Origin: Arthrobacter nitrophenolicus
GTDB taxonomy: Bacteria > Actinomycetota > Actinomycetes > Actinomycetales > Micrococcaceae
DNA length: 64,000 nt
Direction of reading: 5' to 3'
NCBI RefSeq assembly: GCF_000332815.1
Contig: NZ_AOFD01000001.1
Span: forward strand, 78,954-142,953
This document shows, piece by piece, positions 17,574-27,057 of this stretch (within the stretch, counting starts at the first letter, position 1; every line of letters starts with the position of its first letter). The notes beneath the pieces are model-generated. The model did no database searches. It saw nothing but the letters and a program-made list of their open reading frames with translations, and was not told where the DNA came from. The position numbers and the translations under genes were made by a program.

Positions 17574-17960
17574 ATGACGGCAACACTGGAACTTGGGGCG
17601 CTCGACACCGCAACCGCCGAGGCCGGAGCGGCCGCTGCCGCCGGGTGGCACCGCGTCTGCCACCTGGACGACCTGGAACCCTCCTGGGGTGAAGCGGCCC
17701 TCGTCGCCGGGCGCCAGATCGCGCTCTTCCGTACCGGGCCCGGTGAAGTCTTCGCGGTGGCCCACGAGGATCCGGCCACCGGAGCGCACGTCATGGCCCG
17801 CGGGATCCTTGGCTCCAAGGGGGCCCGGCCCACCATCGCCTCGCCCCTGCACAAAGAGGTCTACGACCTCGAAACCGGCGAGTGCTTCAGCACCCCCGGC
17901 CTGAAGCTTGCCGCCTTCAGCAGCCGCATCGTGGACGGCTTCGTCGAAGTGGAGCTGTAA
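17574..17960 (+). CDS. nirD: Nitrite reductase [NAD(P)H], small subunit
   Basis: NirD is the Rieske-fold partner of NirB. The 128-residue protein has the NirD pattern HRVCHLDDLEP, RQIALFRTGPGEVFAVAHED and SPLHKEVYDLETGECFSTP. It lacks the Rieske Cys-His cluster ligands, as NirD proteins do. ATG 17574 has AAAGGAG eight bases upstream; the frame is open further 5' but nothing there looks coding. Unusually for the pair it is divergent from nirB, with the shared GlnR-like box between them. Confidence 0.93.
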   Translation: MTATLELGALDTATAEAGAAAAAGWHRVCHLDDLEPSWGEAALVAGRQIALFRTGPGEVFAVAHEDPATGAHVMARGILGSKGARPTIASPLHKEVYDLETGECFSTPGLKLAAFSSRIVDGFVEVEL

Positions 17961-17989
17961 CCAGCACAGGATTTCGAACCACGCAGGAA

Positions 17990-18017
17990 GAGGGGCGCCC
18001 AGGCAGGGCGCCCCTTT
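17990..18017. terminator. Bidirectional terminator
   Basis: GGGGCGCCC at 17992-18000 pairs with GGGCGCCCC at 18006-18014 around a 5-base loop, followed by TTTC. It lies between convergent nirD and the phosphosugar mutase gene. Confidence 0.8.
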
Positions 18018-18023
18018 CGCGGT

Positions 18024-19781
18024 TTAGAGCCCCAGCGCCTCGCTGACGTCGCGGAGTACTGCATCCAGTGATGCCCGGGCTGACTGCCGGGCTGCGGGCA
18101 GTTCGGCGGCGGAGGCAGCATGGTGGATCACTTCCAGGTAGCACTTGAGCTTGGGCTCAGTTCCGCTGGGCCGGATGATCACCCGGGTCAGGTCCCGCGT
18201 GACATACAGGAGGCCGTCCGTGGGCGGCAGCTGGTCCGTGCCCTGGGAGAGGTCGGTGAAGACTTCCACGGCGGATGACCCGAAGGATTCCGGGGGTGAC
18301 ACCCGGAGGCGGTTCATCATCGCGTCCAGGAGCCCCAGGTCGGCGACCCTGATGCTGAGCTGGTCGCTCGCGTGCAGGCCGTGCTTGAGGTACAGCTCAT
18401 CGAGGGTATCGAAGATGGTTTTTCCTCCGGCCTTGGCTGCCGCCGCCAGCTCGGCGATGAGGACCGCGGCGGAGATGCCGTCCTTGTCCTTCACCAGGTC
18501 CGGTGCCACGCAGTAGCCGAGGGCTTCCTCGTAACCGTAGACCAGCCCGGGTACCCGGGAAATCCACTTGAATCCGGTGAGTGTTTCCTCATGCGCGTAG
18601 CCGGCGGCGGTGGCAATCCGGGCCAGCAGGCGCGAGGACACGATGGAATTGGCGAAAACGCCGGTCACACCCTGGGCCTCACCGCCGGGGGCAGTGGCGG
18701 CCAGCCGGGCCACCACATGGGCGCCCAGCAGAGCCCCCACTTCGTCACCCCGCAGCATCCGCCATGCGCCGGTATCCGGGTCCTTTGCAGCCACCGCGGC
18801 CCGGTCCGCATCGGGGTCGTTGGCGATCACAATGTCGGCATCCAGCCGGGCTGCGGTCTCGAGGGCGAGGTCCAGCGCGCCGGGTTCTTCCGGGTTGGGG
18901 AAACTGACGGTCGGAAATCCGGGGTCCGGCTCTGCCTGTTCTGCCACCAGGGTGACGTCGGTGAAGCCCGCGGCCTGGAGCACGGCCAGTGCTGTTCCGC
19001 CGCCCACGCCGTGTAGGGGAGTGAGCACGATGCGCAGGTCCCGGGCAGGGAAGTGGTCCCGAAGGGCGAGGGCGGCCGCGGCGCGCTGGTAGTCCCCGGC
19101 GATGGAGCCGTCCAGGACGGTCCAGCCTTCCGGTGCCAGCGTGATTGATTCCAGGGGCCCCACGGCGCTGATGCGGGCCGCGATCTCGGCGTCGTAAGGG
19201 GTGACGATCTGGGCGCCGTTGCCGCTGTCAGGGACTGCGTGCCGGCCCAGGTACACCTTGTAGCCGTTGTCCTGCGGGGGATTGTGGCTGGCAGTGACCA
19301 TCACGCCGCCGTCGCACCCCAGTGCCCGCACGGCGTAGGCCAGCACGGGGGTGGGCAGCGCCGATGGCATCAGGAAGGTTTCGATTCCGGCAGCCGTGAA
19401 GATGGCCGCGGTCTCCGCCGCGAAGATGTCCGAGTTGTAGCGGGCGTCGTACCCGACGACGGCGCGCGGCCGGGTTCCCGGGGACGTCTGGCCCACCGCG
19501 TCCACCAGGAACGCTGCCAGCCCCGCCGCGGCGCGCCGCACCACCACGCGGTTCATGCGGTTCGGCCCGGGGCCAAGCGCGGCCCGCAGGCCGGCCGTGC
19601 CGAACTGGAGGGTGCCGCGGAAGCTGTCTTCGAGTTCCTGCCGGGCGGCCGGATCGCCCTCTTCCACCAGCCTGACCAGTTCAAGGAGGGACGCCGACGT
19701 TGCGGGATCCGGGTCTTGGGAGGCCCAGGCGCGGGCTTCGTCGAGCAGGCGGAAATCGGCATCGGAAGACGTCATGGGCAT
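18024..19781 (-). CDS. Phosphosugar mutase (phosphomannomutase/phosphoglucomutase, PmmB-like)
   Basis: The 585-residue alpha-D-phosphohexomutase has the phosphoserine loop TASHNPPQDNGYKVY, the metal site NDPDADR and a C-terminal phosphate-binding loop RPSGTEPKLKCY. It moves phosphate between C6 and C1 (or C5 and C1) of a sugar. The length and QFGTAGLRA motif fit the PmmB branch rather than GlmM. It lies next to the purine nucleoside phosphorylase gene, as pmmB-deoD does in mycobacteria, so ribose-1-phosphate is a plausible substrate. A second ATG six bases in is an alternative start. Confidence 0.88.
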   Translation of the reverse strand: MPMTSSDADFRLLDEARAWASQDPDPATSASLLELVRLVEEGDPAARQELEDSFRGTLQFGTAGLRAALGPGPNRMNRVVVRRAAAGLAAFLVDAVGQTSPGTRPRAVVGYDARYNSDIFAAETAAIFTAAGIETFLMPSALPTPVLAYAVRALGCDGGVMVTASHNPPQDNGYKVYLGRHAVPDSGNGAQIVTPYDAEIAARISAVGPLESITLAPEGWTVLDGSIAGDYQRAAAALALRDHFPARDLRIVLTPLHGVGGGTALAVLQAAGFTDVTLVAEQAEPDPGFPTVSFPNPEEPGALDLALETAARLDADIVIANDPDADRAAVAAKDPDTGAWRMLRGDEVGALLGAHVVARLAATAPGGEAQGVTGVFANSIVSSRLLARIATAAGYAHEETLTGFKWISRVPGLVYGYEEALGYCVAPDLVKDKDGISAAVLIAELAAAAKAGGKTIFDTLDELYLKHGLHASDQLSIRVADLGLLDAMMNRLRVSPPESFGSSAVEVFTDLSQGTDQLPPTDGLLYVTRDLTRVIIRPSGTEPKLKCYLEVIHHAASAAELPAARQSARASLDAVLRDVSEALGL

Positions 19782-19843
19782 AACGCTATCGTCATTGTTC
19801 CCTTACATCGCGCAACGCGGAGCCCGGTTGGGCGGCGCCGCTG

Positions 19844-20662
19844 TCAGAGTTTGGCGATGATATCGGCGAGGAGTTTGGAGATCCGCGGGCCTGCTGCCTG
19901 TCCCGATTCGATGACCTCCTGGTGGCTGAGCGGCTGCGGGCTGATGCCGGCGGCCAGGTTGGTGACCAGGGAAATCCCGAACACCTCCATGCCCGCATGC
20001 CGCCCCGCGATGGCCTCCAGCGCCGTCGACATGCCGACCAGATCAGCGCCAATCCGCTTGGCATACTGCACTTCCGCCGGCGTCTCGTAATGGGGCCCGC
20101 TGAACTGGGCATAGACCCCTTCGTCAAGGGTGGGGTCCACCTCACGGGCAAGGGTGCGGACCCGGGAGGAATAGAGATCTGTCAGGTCCACGAAGGTGGC
20201 CCCCTCCAGCGGGGATGCCGCGGTGAGGTTTATGTGATCTTTGATGAGTACCGGCGTGCCCGGAGCCCAGTCCTCGTTGAGCCCGCCGCAGCCGTTGGTG
20301 AGGACCAGCGTGCGGCAGCCTGCGGCGGCCGCGGTGCGGATCCCGTGCACAACGGCCCGCACCCCCTTGCCTTCGTAGTAGTGGGTCCTGGCGCCCAGGA
20401 CCAGCGCGCGCTTGCCGTCCCTGGCGAGCACGGAGCGGATGGTGCCAACATGCCCTTCAACAGCGGGGGCGTGGAAACCGGGGACTTCTTCAGCGGACAG
20501 GGTGGCGGTGGTTTCACCGATCAGGTCGGCGGCGGCGCCCCAGCCGGAGCCAAGCACCAGCGCCACGTCGTGGCGGTCCACCCCTGTTTCTTCGGCGATG
20601 TAATCGGCAGCGGCGCGGGCCGCGGCAAACGGATCCGTGTTCAGGAAGTCTGTTGTACTCAC
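19844..20662 (-). CDS. punA: Purine-nucleoside phosphorylase
   Basis: The 272-residue protein belongs to the trimeric PNP family that converts purine nucleosides and phosphate to base and (deoxy)ribose-1-phosphate. Motifs include VALVLGSGWGAAADLI for the phosphate loop, GRTHYYEG-like ARTHYYEGKG, TNGCGGLNEDW and QFSGPHYETPAEV. The start is GTG 20662. With deoC and the mutase it supplies a nucleoside-salvage route. The name deoD is also used for this family in actinobacterial genomes. Confidence 0.92.
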   Translation of the reverse strand: MSTTDFLNTDPFAAARAAADYIAEETGVDRHDVALVLGSGWGAAADLIGETTATLSAEEVPGFHAPAVEGHVGTIRSVLARDGKRALVLGARTHYYEGKGVRAVVHGIRTAAAAGCRTLVLTNGCGGLNEDWAPGTPVLIKDHINLTAASPLEGATFVDLTDLYSSRVRTLAREVDPTLDEGVYAQFSGPHYETPAEVQYAKRIGADLVGMSTALEAIAGRHAGMEVFGISLVTNLAAGISPQPLSHQEVIESGQAAGPRISKLLADIIAKL

Positions 20663-20765
20663 CAGTACAAGTTATCCTGCCGCTCCTGTTGCACCCGCCA
20701 CAGGCGGCCGCGGCGGAGCATGGAATTCTTGGTGCTGCGGCAGTGATGGGCGAGAATGATTGATT

Positions 20766-22181
20766 GTGACTACGCATCCAGATTTCAGTTCACCCCGCAT
20801 CGCAATCCTGGGAGGTGGTCCGGGCGGATACGAGGCCGCCATGGTGGCCGCCTCGCTGGGAGCACAGGTCACCATCATCGAGCGTGCGGGCCTGGGCGGC
20901 TCCGCCGTCCTGACGGACGTTGTGCCGTCCAAGACCCTGATCGCCACCGCGGACCTGATGACGCGCGTTGCCGAGGCAGGCGAACTGGGCGTGAAGTTCG
21001 ACGTCGACGGCGGCGATTTCGTTCCGGTGATGCGGGCCGACCTGAAGCACATCAATGACCGCCTGCTGAACCTTGCCCGGAGCCAGTCGAAGGACATCCA
21101 CGACGGCCTCGAGGGCCAGGGCGTGCGCATCCTGACCGGTTCCGGCCGGCTGCTGGACAACCACACCATCGAGGTCATCACGCTGGACGGCACCGAGATC
21201 GTGGAGGCGGACACTATCCTGCTGGCGGTCGGCGCGCATCCGCGCGAGCTGCCCACCGCCCGGCCGGACGGTGAACGCATCCTGAACTGGACCCAGATCT
21301 ACAACCTGGATGAGCTGCCCGAGGACCTGATCGTGGTGGGCTCCGGTGTCACCGGCGCGGAATTCGCCTCCGCCTACAACGGCCTTGGCTCCAAGGTCAC
21401 GCTGGTCTCCAGCCGCGACCGCGTGCTGCCCGGCTCCGATGTGGACGCCGCCGTGGTGCTGGAGGAAGTGTTCGAACGCCGCGGTGTCCGGGTTATGTCG
21501 CGTTCCCGCGCGGAATCCGTGGAACGCACGGAGGACGGCGTGGTGGTCACCCTCAGCGACGGCTCCAAGGTGACGGGCAGCCACTGCCTGCTCTGCCTGG
21601 GCTCCATTCCCAACACTGCCGGCATCGGGCTGGAAGAGGCGGGCGTGGCCCTGAGCGAAAGCGGCCACATCAAGGTCGACGGCGTCTCCCGCACCAGTGC
21701 GCCGAACATCTACGCCGCCGGCGACTGCACGGGTGTCCTGCCGCTGGCCTCCGTGGCAGCCATGCAGGGCCGGATCGCCGTCGCGCACTTCATGGGTGAC
21801 GTCGTTACTCCGCTGAAGCTGCACCAGGTGGCCTCCAACATCTTCACGTCCCCCGAGATCGCCAACGTGGGCGTTTCGGAAGCCGAGATCGAGTCGGGCA
21901 AGTACCAGGGCGACGTGGTGAAGCTTTCGCTGCGCAGCAACGCCCGGGCCAAGATGCGCAACGCCCGGGACGGGTTCGTGAAAATCTTCGCCCGCAAGGG
22001 ATCCGGCACGGTGATCGGCGGCGTGGTGGTAGGCCCCAACGCGTCGGAGCTGATCTTCCCCATTTCCATCGCCGTGAAGCAGAAACTGCATGTGGACGAT
22101 GTGGCAAGCACCTTCACTGTGTACCCGTCGCTGACCGGATCCATTTCCGAGGCGGCCCGGCGCCTGCACGTGCACCTGTAA
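20766..22181 (+). CDS. lpdA: NAD(P)H-quinone dehydrogenase, LpdA type
   Basis: The 471-residue flavoprotein has the pyridine nucleotide-disulfide oxidoreductase fold: AILGGGPGGYEAAMVA for FAD, VVGSGVTGAEFASAY for NAD(P) and IYAAGDCTG. The redox-active CxxxxC is absent; the equivalent segment reads GLGGSAVLTDVVPSK. That matches mycobacterial LpdA (Rv3303c), a quinone reductase and not a lipoamide dehydrogenase. The start is probably GTG 20766, giving MTTHPDF; a TTG six bases earlier is possible. It is divergent from the PNP gene. Confidence 0.88.
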   Translation: MTTHPDFSSPRIAILGGGPGGYEAAMVAASLGAQVTIIERAGLGGSAVLTDVVPSKTLIATADLMTRVAEAGELGVKFDVDGGDFVPVMRADLKHINDRLLNLARSQSKDIHDGLEGQGVRILTGSGRLLDNHTIEVITLDGTEIVEADTILLAVGAHPRELPTARPDGERILNWTQIYNLDELPEDLIVVGSGVTGAEFASAYNGLGSKVTLVSSRDRVLPGSDVDAAVVLEEVFERRGVRVMSRSRAESVERTEDGVVVTLSDGSKVTGSHCLLCLGSIPNTAGIGLEEAGVALSESGHIKVDGVSRTSAPNIYAAGDCTGVLPLASVAAMQGRIAVAHFMGDVVTPLKLHQVASNIFTSPEIANVGVSEAEIESGKYQGDVVKLSLRSNARAKMRNARDGFVKIFARKGSGTVIGGVVVGPNASELIFPISIAVKQKLHVDDVASTFTVYPSLTGSISEAARRLHVHL

Positions 22182-22210
22182 CGCCAGGTAACCGGGAGGC
22201 GGCGGGGGTC

Positions 22211-22282
22211 TGGACCCTGCCGCTGCCGCCTGCATAGACTCCTTCAAGGACCGGCCGGGAATTCCCTAACGAATTTCCGGCC
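22211..22282 (+). promoter_or_regulatory. Putative promoter and leader hairpin for the 22318 gene
   Basis: TGGACC at 22211-22216 and TAGACT at 22235-22240 are separated by 18 bases and resemble a housekeeping promoter. A hairpin follows: 22253-22263 pairs with 22272-22282 (11 bp with one G-T pair). It may be a leader structure or the end of the lpdA transcript. Confidence 0.35.
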
Positions 22283-22317
22283 GTCCCTGCATCAGCCGAC
22301 GACGCGAGGAGAATCCC

Positions 22318-22575
22318 ATGGAACTGCAGGACGTCAAATGGAACGGGCAGGCACGCGAGAAAATCCTGCTGGACGCCGACAGGGCGCTGCAGGAAGCGGT
22401 CCGTGAAGCAGCATCGTCCCTTTCCGACGCCGGCAAGGATGAGGTGTACAAGTTCCTGTACGAGAAGCTGAAGCCGCAGTTCGTGGACTTCCAGCCGGGA
22501 CCGGACCTCACCCAGTACGCGGAAGCAGTGGCCGGCGGCGAATTCTCCGCCGCCGAAGCCCGGGCCGAGGGGTAG
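22318..22575 (+). CDS. Small hypothetical protein
   Basis: The 85-residue acidic soluble protein starts MELQDVKWNGQAREKILLDA and looks helical. No cysteines, signal or membrane segment are seen. I do not recognise a family. ATG 22318 has a strong GAGGAG upstream, and the PspC gene begins 9 bp after the stop, so the pair is probably one operon. Confidence 0.75.
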   Translation: MELQDVKWNGQAREKILLDADRALQEAVREAASSLSDAGKDEVYKFLYEKLKPQFVDFQPGPDLTQYAEAVAGGEFSAAEARAEG

Positions 22576-22583
22576 GCGGAACG

Positions 22584-22769
22584 ATGGCAATGGCTCTTGA
22601 ACGGCCCCGCCGCGGCAAGATGATCGGCGGCGTCTGCGCAGCGCTCTCGGCCCGGTTCGGCCTTCCGAAGTTCCTGGTGCGGTTGGCGTTCGTGATCTTC
22701 GGCCTGGTGGGGATCGGCGAACTGGTCTACATCGCGCTGTGGATCATTATCCCGAAGGCGCCGGCATAG
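22584..22769 (+). CDS. PspC-domain membrane protein
   Basis: The 61-residue protein is a bare PspC domain: basic N-terminus LERPRRGKMIGGVCAALSAR, then RFGLPKFLVRLAFVIFGLVG and a second hydrophobic stretch YIALWIIIPK. PspC domains in Actinobacteria are linked to envelope stress, but no Psp partner is nearby. It is translated behind the small hypothetical gene, and a terminator follows directly. Confidence 0.88.
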   Translation: MAMALERPRRGKMIGGVCAALSARFGLPKFLVRLAFVIFGLVGIGELVYIALWIIIPKAPA

Positions 22770-22780
22770 CAAACAAAGCA

Positions 22781-22816
22781 ATGGGTTGGCCCCTAAAAGG
22801 GGCCAACCCATTTTGC
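22781..22816. terminator. Bidirectional terminator
   Basis: A 14-bp perfect stem, 22781-22794 with 22800-22813, has a taaaa loop and a following TT. It separates the convergent PspC and exported-protein genes. Confidence 0.85.
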
Positions 22817-22818
22817 GT

Positions 22819-23133
22819 TCATGGTGCCGGCGGGTGGAATGCTTCCGGGTACGGCATCAGATGGCCGTTGCACGCCATGCCTGGGTGTTCACCTATGGAC
22901 TTGGCGAAAGCGGGATCGAACTCGGGAAGCTTAATGAGCTGGCCGTAGGACTGCACGCGGCCCCCGAAGGGGTACTCCTCGTTGGGGTCGTCGTTGAGCC
23001 CCGAGAACGAACAGATGGAGTTGGCGTGTTCGGGGCCCCTCTCGGACTGCCCCGCGGCAGTGGCAGGAGCGGCAACTGATCCGACGAGGGCCAGCGTGCA
23101 GACGGCAGCCCCAAGCAAGGATTTCTTGTGCAT
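22819..23133 (-). CDS. Small secreted protein of unknown function
   Basis: The 104-residue product has a typical Sec signal peptide (MHKKSLLGAAVCTLALVGSV, cleavage probably after APATAA). The mature part has about 77 residues with two Cys (SICSFSG and GMACNGH) that could form one disulfide. I do not recognise the family. ATG 23133 has GAGGTAA upstream. It stands alone between a terminator and the nasB-like gene end. Confidence 0.75.
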   Translation of the reverse strand: MHKKSLLGAAVCTLALVGSVAAPATAAGQSERGPEHANSICSFSGLNDDPNEEYPFGGRVQSYGQLIKLPEFDPAFAKSIGEHPGMACNGHLMPYPEAFHPPAP

Positions 23134-23273
23134 TGCTTACCTCATTCTGTAGGAGTTCCGCGAAACCGGGACGGGCCCGTGCGGGGACTCTATCCAGCGG
23201 CGACAGCCGGTGGAATGAGATCAGCAAATCCGTGTGGAAACCCGCAGCCTGGCACCGCGGCGGTGTACCTTAC

Positions 23274-24836
23274 TCAGGCGGCTGAGACCGCCTGAAAATG
23301 TTTTTCGATCAGCCCCTTGATGTCCTCGTGGCAGCCGCCGCAGCCGGTTCCGGCGCGGGTTGCCTTGGAGACTTCAGCCACGGTGGAGCAGCCCTCCGTG
23401 ACGGCGTCCTGGATGGCAGTGCCGCTGACACCCGCGCACCGGCAGACGGTGCCTGCAGGATCGGCCGTTCCGGCTCCGGGCAACTGGTCCGGGCCGTCCA
23501 GGCGCAGCAGCAGCGACCGGTCCGCCGGCAGTTCGGCCGAACGCTCAAACAGTCCCACGAGTTCGGCGGCGGTCCGGGGCATGCCCACCGCCACCAGCCC
23601 TTCCAGGACACCGCCCCGGGTGGTCATCTTCACGTAGCGGCCGTGTTCCGGATCCGCCCACTGGGCCACCTGGAGCCGGGGACGCCCGTTCACGGCGCCA
23701 GCGTTCAAGGCTTCGTCATCCCAGGGATCGGCGCTGTTGTCGCCGGCCACGGCCATGTTCAGGCCGCGGGCCTTCAAAACAATCACGCCGGCCTGTTCCG
23801 CCGGCAGTTCCGGGAGGACCTCTGCGTCGTCGAGGGCGCCGGAGGCGAGCAGGGTCAGGTACTCCGCCAGCCATTCGGCCTGGCGCCAGCCGGGACCCAC
23901 CAGGCCGGACGGACCCTTGGCGTTGCGGCAGGCCGAGCAGTCCGGGTCCGGGCAGCGCACCTCCGCGCAGTCGCCGATGGCGAAGATGTGCGGCTCATGG
24001 TGGGCGCGGAGCCGGTGGTCCACGAGGATGCCTGCAGCGGTGGACAGCCCGCAGCCTTCGGCCAGTTCGGTGCGGGGACGGACGCCGCATGAGATGACCA
24101 GGAGGTCGCCGTCGATCGCCGAACCGTCATCGAGCAGCAACGCCGAGAAACCGCCGTCGGGCGCGTTGTGTTCAACACCGGTGGATCGCGCGTTTCCGGC
24201 CATCCGGACGCCGCAGCGGCGCAGCCCTGCAGCCAGCACGGCGCCGCCGCCGCGGTCGATGTTGCGTCCCAGCGGGTGCGGGCCGTTGTGGACCACCGTC
24301 ACTGTGGCGCCTTCCTCGGCCGCGGCGAGGGCTGTTTCCAGGCCCAGGACACCGCCGCCCAGGACCACCACGCGCTTGCCGCCGTCCACCGCCCGCCGGA
24401 GCACGTCGGCGTCGCGAAGGTCGCGCAGGGCCGTCACGCCTGCCGGCAGGACCGGGGAGGTGGGGTCCGGGTTGACGCCCGTCAGGTTGGGGATGACCGG
24501 ACGCGAACCGGTGGCGAACACCAGCCGGTCATAGTGGACGGAGTCGCCACCGGACAGGAGGACCTGCTGCCGGGCGCGGTCCACGCGCCGGACCCGGACG
24601 CCCAGGCGGACGTCAACGCCCTCGGCCACCAGGGCGGCGGCGTCGGAGAGGGCGAGGGCGTCGGCCGTGGTGCGGCCAACTCCGAGGTCCGCCACCAGGA
24701 CGCGGTTGTAGGCGGCTTCAGCTTCCTCGCCCACCACGGTCAGTCCCGCGTGTCCGGCACGTACGGCGGGGAGGAGTTCGTCAACCAGCCGGGCAGCCAC
24801 CGGGCCGAATCCAACAATGACAACCTGCTCGCTCAT
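23274..24836 (-). CDS. nasB: NAD(P)H-dependent FAD oxidoreductase of assimilatory nitrate reductase (NasB-like)
   Basis: The 520-residue protein has FAD and NAD(P) Rossmann motifs (VVIVGFGPVAARLVDELL, VVVLGGGVLGLETALAAA, IFAIGDCAEV). It ends in a BFD-like [2Fe-2S] domain with CRCAGVSG and TGCGGCHEDIKGLI. It probably passes electrons from NAD(P)H to the molybdenum nitrate reductase encoded immediately upstream. ATG 24836 overlaps the nasC stop as ATGA. It resembles NirB without the siroheme domains, so a purely NirB-like name would mislead. An extra CPDPDCSACRNAKG segment (two to three Cys) near residue 300 may bind metal. Confidence 0.85.
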   Translation of the reverse strand: MSEQVVIVGFGPVAARLVDELLPAVRAGHAGLTVVGEEAEAAYNRVLVADLGVGRTTADALALSDAAALVAEGVDVRLGVRVRRVDRARQQVLLSGGDSVHYDRLVFATGSRPVIPNLTGVNPDPTSPVLPAGVTALRDLRDADVLRRAVDGGKRVVVLGGGVLGLETALAAAEEGATVTVVHNGPHPLGRNIDRGGGAVLAAGLRRCGVRMAGNARSTGVEHNAPDGGFSALLLDDGSAIDGDLLVISCGVRPRTELAEGCGLSTAAGILVDHRLRAHHEPHIFAIGDCAEVRCPDPDCSACRNAKGPSGLVGPGWRQAEWLAEYLTLLASGALDDAEVLPELPAEQAGVIVLKARGLNMAVAGDNSADPWDDEALNAGAVNGRPRLQVAQWADPEHGRYVKMTTRGGVLEGLVAVGMPRTAAELVGLFERSAELPADRSLLLRLDGPDQLPGAGTADPAGTVCRCAGVSGTAIQDAVTEGCSTVAEVSKATRAGTGCGGCHEDIKGLIEKHFQAVSAA

Positions 24837-27056
24837 GAGGCCTCCGTCGTTTGAAGCATTTTGCTGGACAGGGGTGCAGCCACGGCCCGCACCCAAACCT
24901 TGTTGAATTTGAACTCAGGCATTCCGGATGTCGGGTCCGTGGCGGCCTCTGTCAGCCGGTTTGCGCTGCCCAGGCCGGGGAAGTGGAACGGCAGGAAGAC
25001 AGTGTCCGGCCGGATGTCGGTGCTGAGCTCGGCCTTGCACACCACCTCGCCGCGCTCGTTCGCCACGGACACCAAAGAGCCGGCCATGATGCCCATGGCC
25101 TCGGCGGCCGCGGGGTGGACCTGGACCATCGCCTCGGGCTGGGATGCCAGCAGTTCGGTGACACGGCGTGTCTGCGCACCCGACTGGTAGTGCTCCAGGA
25201 GCCGGCCGGTGATGAGGGTCATGGTTTTCGCTGCCGGGTCAGGGCTGGCGGCAGGCGTACGACGGCGGCGGGGGACCACGGCGGTCATCACGCTTTGCCG
25301 TCCGGGTGGGCGAAGCGGTCCCGGAACAGCCGGGGCGTGCCCGTGCTGCCGGCAGGGTAGGGCCAGTAGGCGGCTTCCCCGCGGTCCAGCATCGCGTAAT
25401 CGATGCCTGAGTAGTCGGCCAGGCCACCGGCGGAGGCGAGGCGCAGTTCCTCGAAGACGGTTTCGGGGTCCTCGCTGTATGTGGACGGGGCGTCCAGCCG
25501 CTCCGCGAGCCGCGCCATGATCCACAGTTCGCTGCGGGCACCGGCGGGCGGGGCCAGGGCCCGGCGGCGGCGAAGGACCCGTCCTTCGAGGTTCGTGAGG
25601 GTGCCTTCCTCCTCGGCCCACTGGAGCACCGGAGGATGAGATCGGCCTCTGCGGCGGTCTCCGACATGAAGAAATCGCAGACCACCAGGAAGTCCAGGCT
25701 CCGCAGGCCGGCGGTCACAGCGTTCGCGTCAGGGGAGGCCACCACCACGTTGGAGGCATGGATGAACAGGCACCGGACGCCGTCGGGCTGTCCCAGCGAC
25801 TTCAGCAGCTGGACCGCGGGCAGGCCGGGACCGGGAATGGTTTCCTCCGGAACACCCCAGACGCGGGCCATGTGGGCGCGGGCGGCGGGGTCGGTGATCT
25901 TGCGGTAGCCGGGCAGCTGGTCGGCCTTCTGGCCGTGCTCGCGGCCGCCCTGGCCGTTCCCCTGGCCGGTGAGCGTGCCATAGCCGCTGCGTGCGGACCC
26001 GGGCAGGCCCAGCAGGAGGCTGAGGTTGATGGCCGCGGTGGCGGTGTCGGTACCGTCCGTGTGCTGTTCCACGCCGCGGCCGGTGAGGATGTAGCTGCCG
26101 CCCTGGCGGGCGCCGGCGGCAAGCCTGCGGGCGGTTTCCCGGATGAGGTCGGCGGGGACGCCGGTGAGGGACTGGACGCGTTCGGGCCAGAAGGAGTTGA
26201 CGCTGCGGACCACGGCGCTGTAGCCCGCAGTGCGTTCCTCGACGAAGGCCGTGTCCACCAGGCCTTCGTGGATGACCACGTGGGAGATGCCCAGCAGGAG
26301 GGTGAGGTCGGTGCCCGGCAGGGGCTGGAGGTGGAGGCCCCCGCCGTCGGCCGTGAAGGCGGCCGTGGCGGAGCGGCGCGGATCCACCACAATCAGCCCG
26401 CCGGCGTCGCGCGCTCCCTTGAGGTGCTGGACGAAGGGCGGCATGGTTTCGGCCACGTTGGAACCGAGCATGAGGATGGTGCTGGCGGTGTCCAGGGCCT
26501 CCAGCGGGAAGGGCAGCCCGCGGTCCACGCCGAAGGCGCGCATTCCGGCGGCCGCCGCGGAGGACATGCAGAAGCGGCCGTTGTAGTCGATGCGCGAGGT
26601 GCGCAGGGCCAGCCGGGCAAATTTGCCCAGCATGTAGGCCTTTTCGTTGGTGAGCCCGCCGCCGCCGAACACGCCGACGGCGTCGGCACCGTAGCGTGCG
26701 CGCGCGTCCCGGACGGCGGAGGCGGCCAGGTCCAGGGCGTGGTCCCAGCTGATGGGCCGGTGCACGCCGTCGGGACCTTTGAGGAGGGGCTCGGTGATCC
26801 GGCCCGGGTGGTTCAGGAGGGTTGCGGAGGTCCAGCCCTTGCGGCACAGGCCTCCCCGGTTGGTGGGGAAATCGCGTCCGCTGACCTCAAGGGCGGCAGG
26901 TGCCGCGGCTGCCGGGGCGGAGGAGTGCAGGGTGGGCAGGAGCGGCACGGGGACTGGCCCCGGCTGGGGAGCCGGGGCCAGTTCCGCTGGAGACGTGAGC
27001 GTCATGGCGCACTGCAGGGCGCAGTAAGGGCAGTGCGTGTCGGCGCTGTTGGTCAT
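24833..27056 (-). pseudogene. nasC: Assimilatory nitrate reductase, molybdopterin catalytic subunit (two frameshifts)
   Basis: This is a molybdopterin-bis-MGD nitrate reductase that reduces nitrate to nitrite. The N-terminus has the 4Fe-4S ligands HCPYCALQCAMTL and GGLCRKGW, then [12 protein letters not shown], and [18 protein letters not shown] further on. The frame breaks near 25631, where AEADLIL should continue as PVLQWAEEEGTLTNLEGRV, and near 25291, where FAHPDGKA should continue as VMTAVVPRRRRTPA. One base restored at each gives about 741 residues with the C-terminal molydopterin-dinucleotide domain. ATG 27056 follows the narK stop by one base. Every domain is otherwise intact, so sequence error is more likely than inactivation. 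Confidence 0.85.
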
Positions 27057-27057
27057 G

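Noticed and set aside
25288..25629. Separate small gene within nasC
   Set aside because: It is the middle part of the nitrate reductase between two frameshifts; its sequence aligns continuously with the parts before and after.
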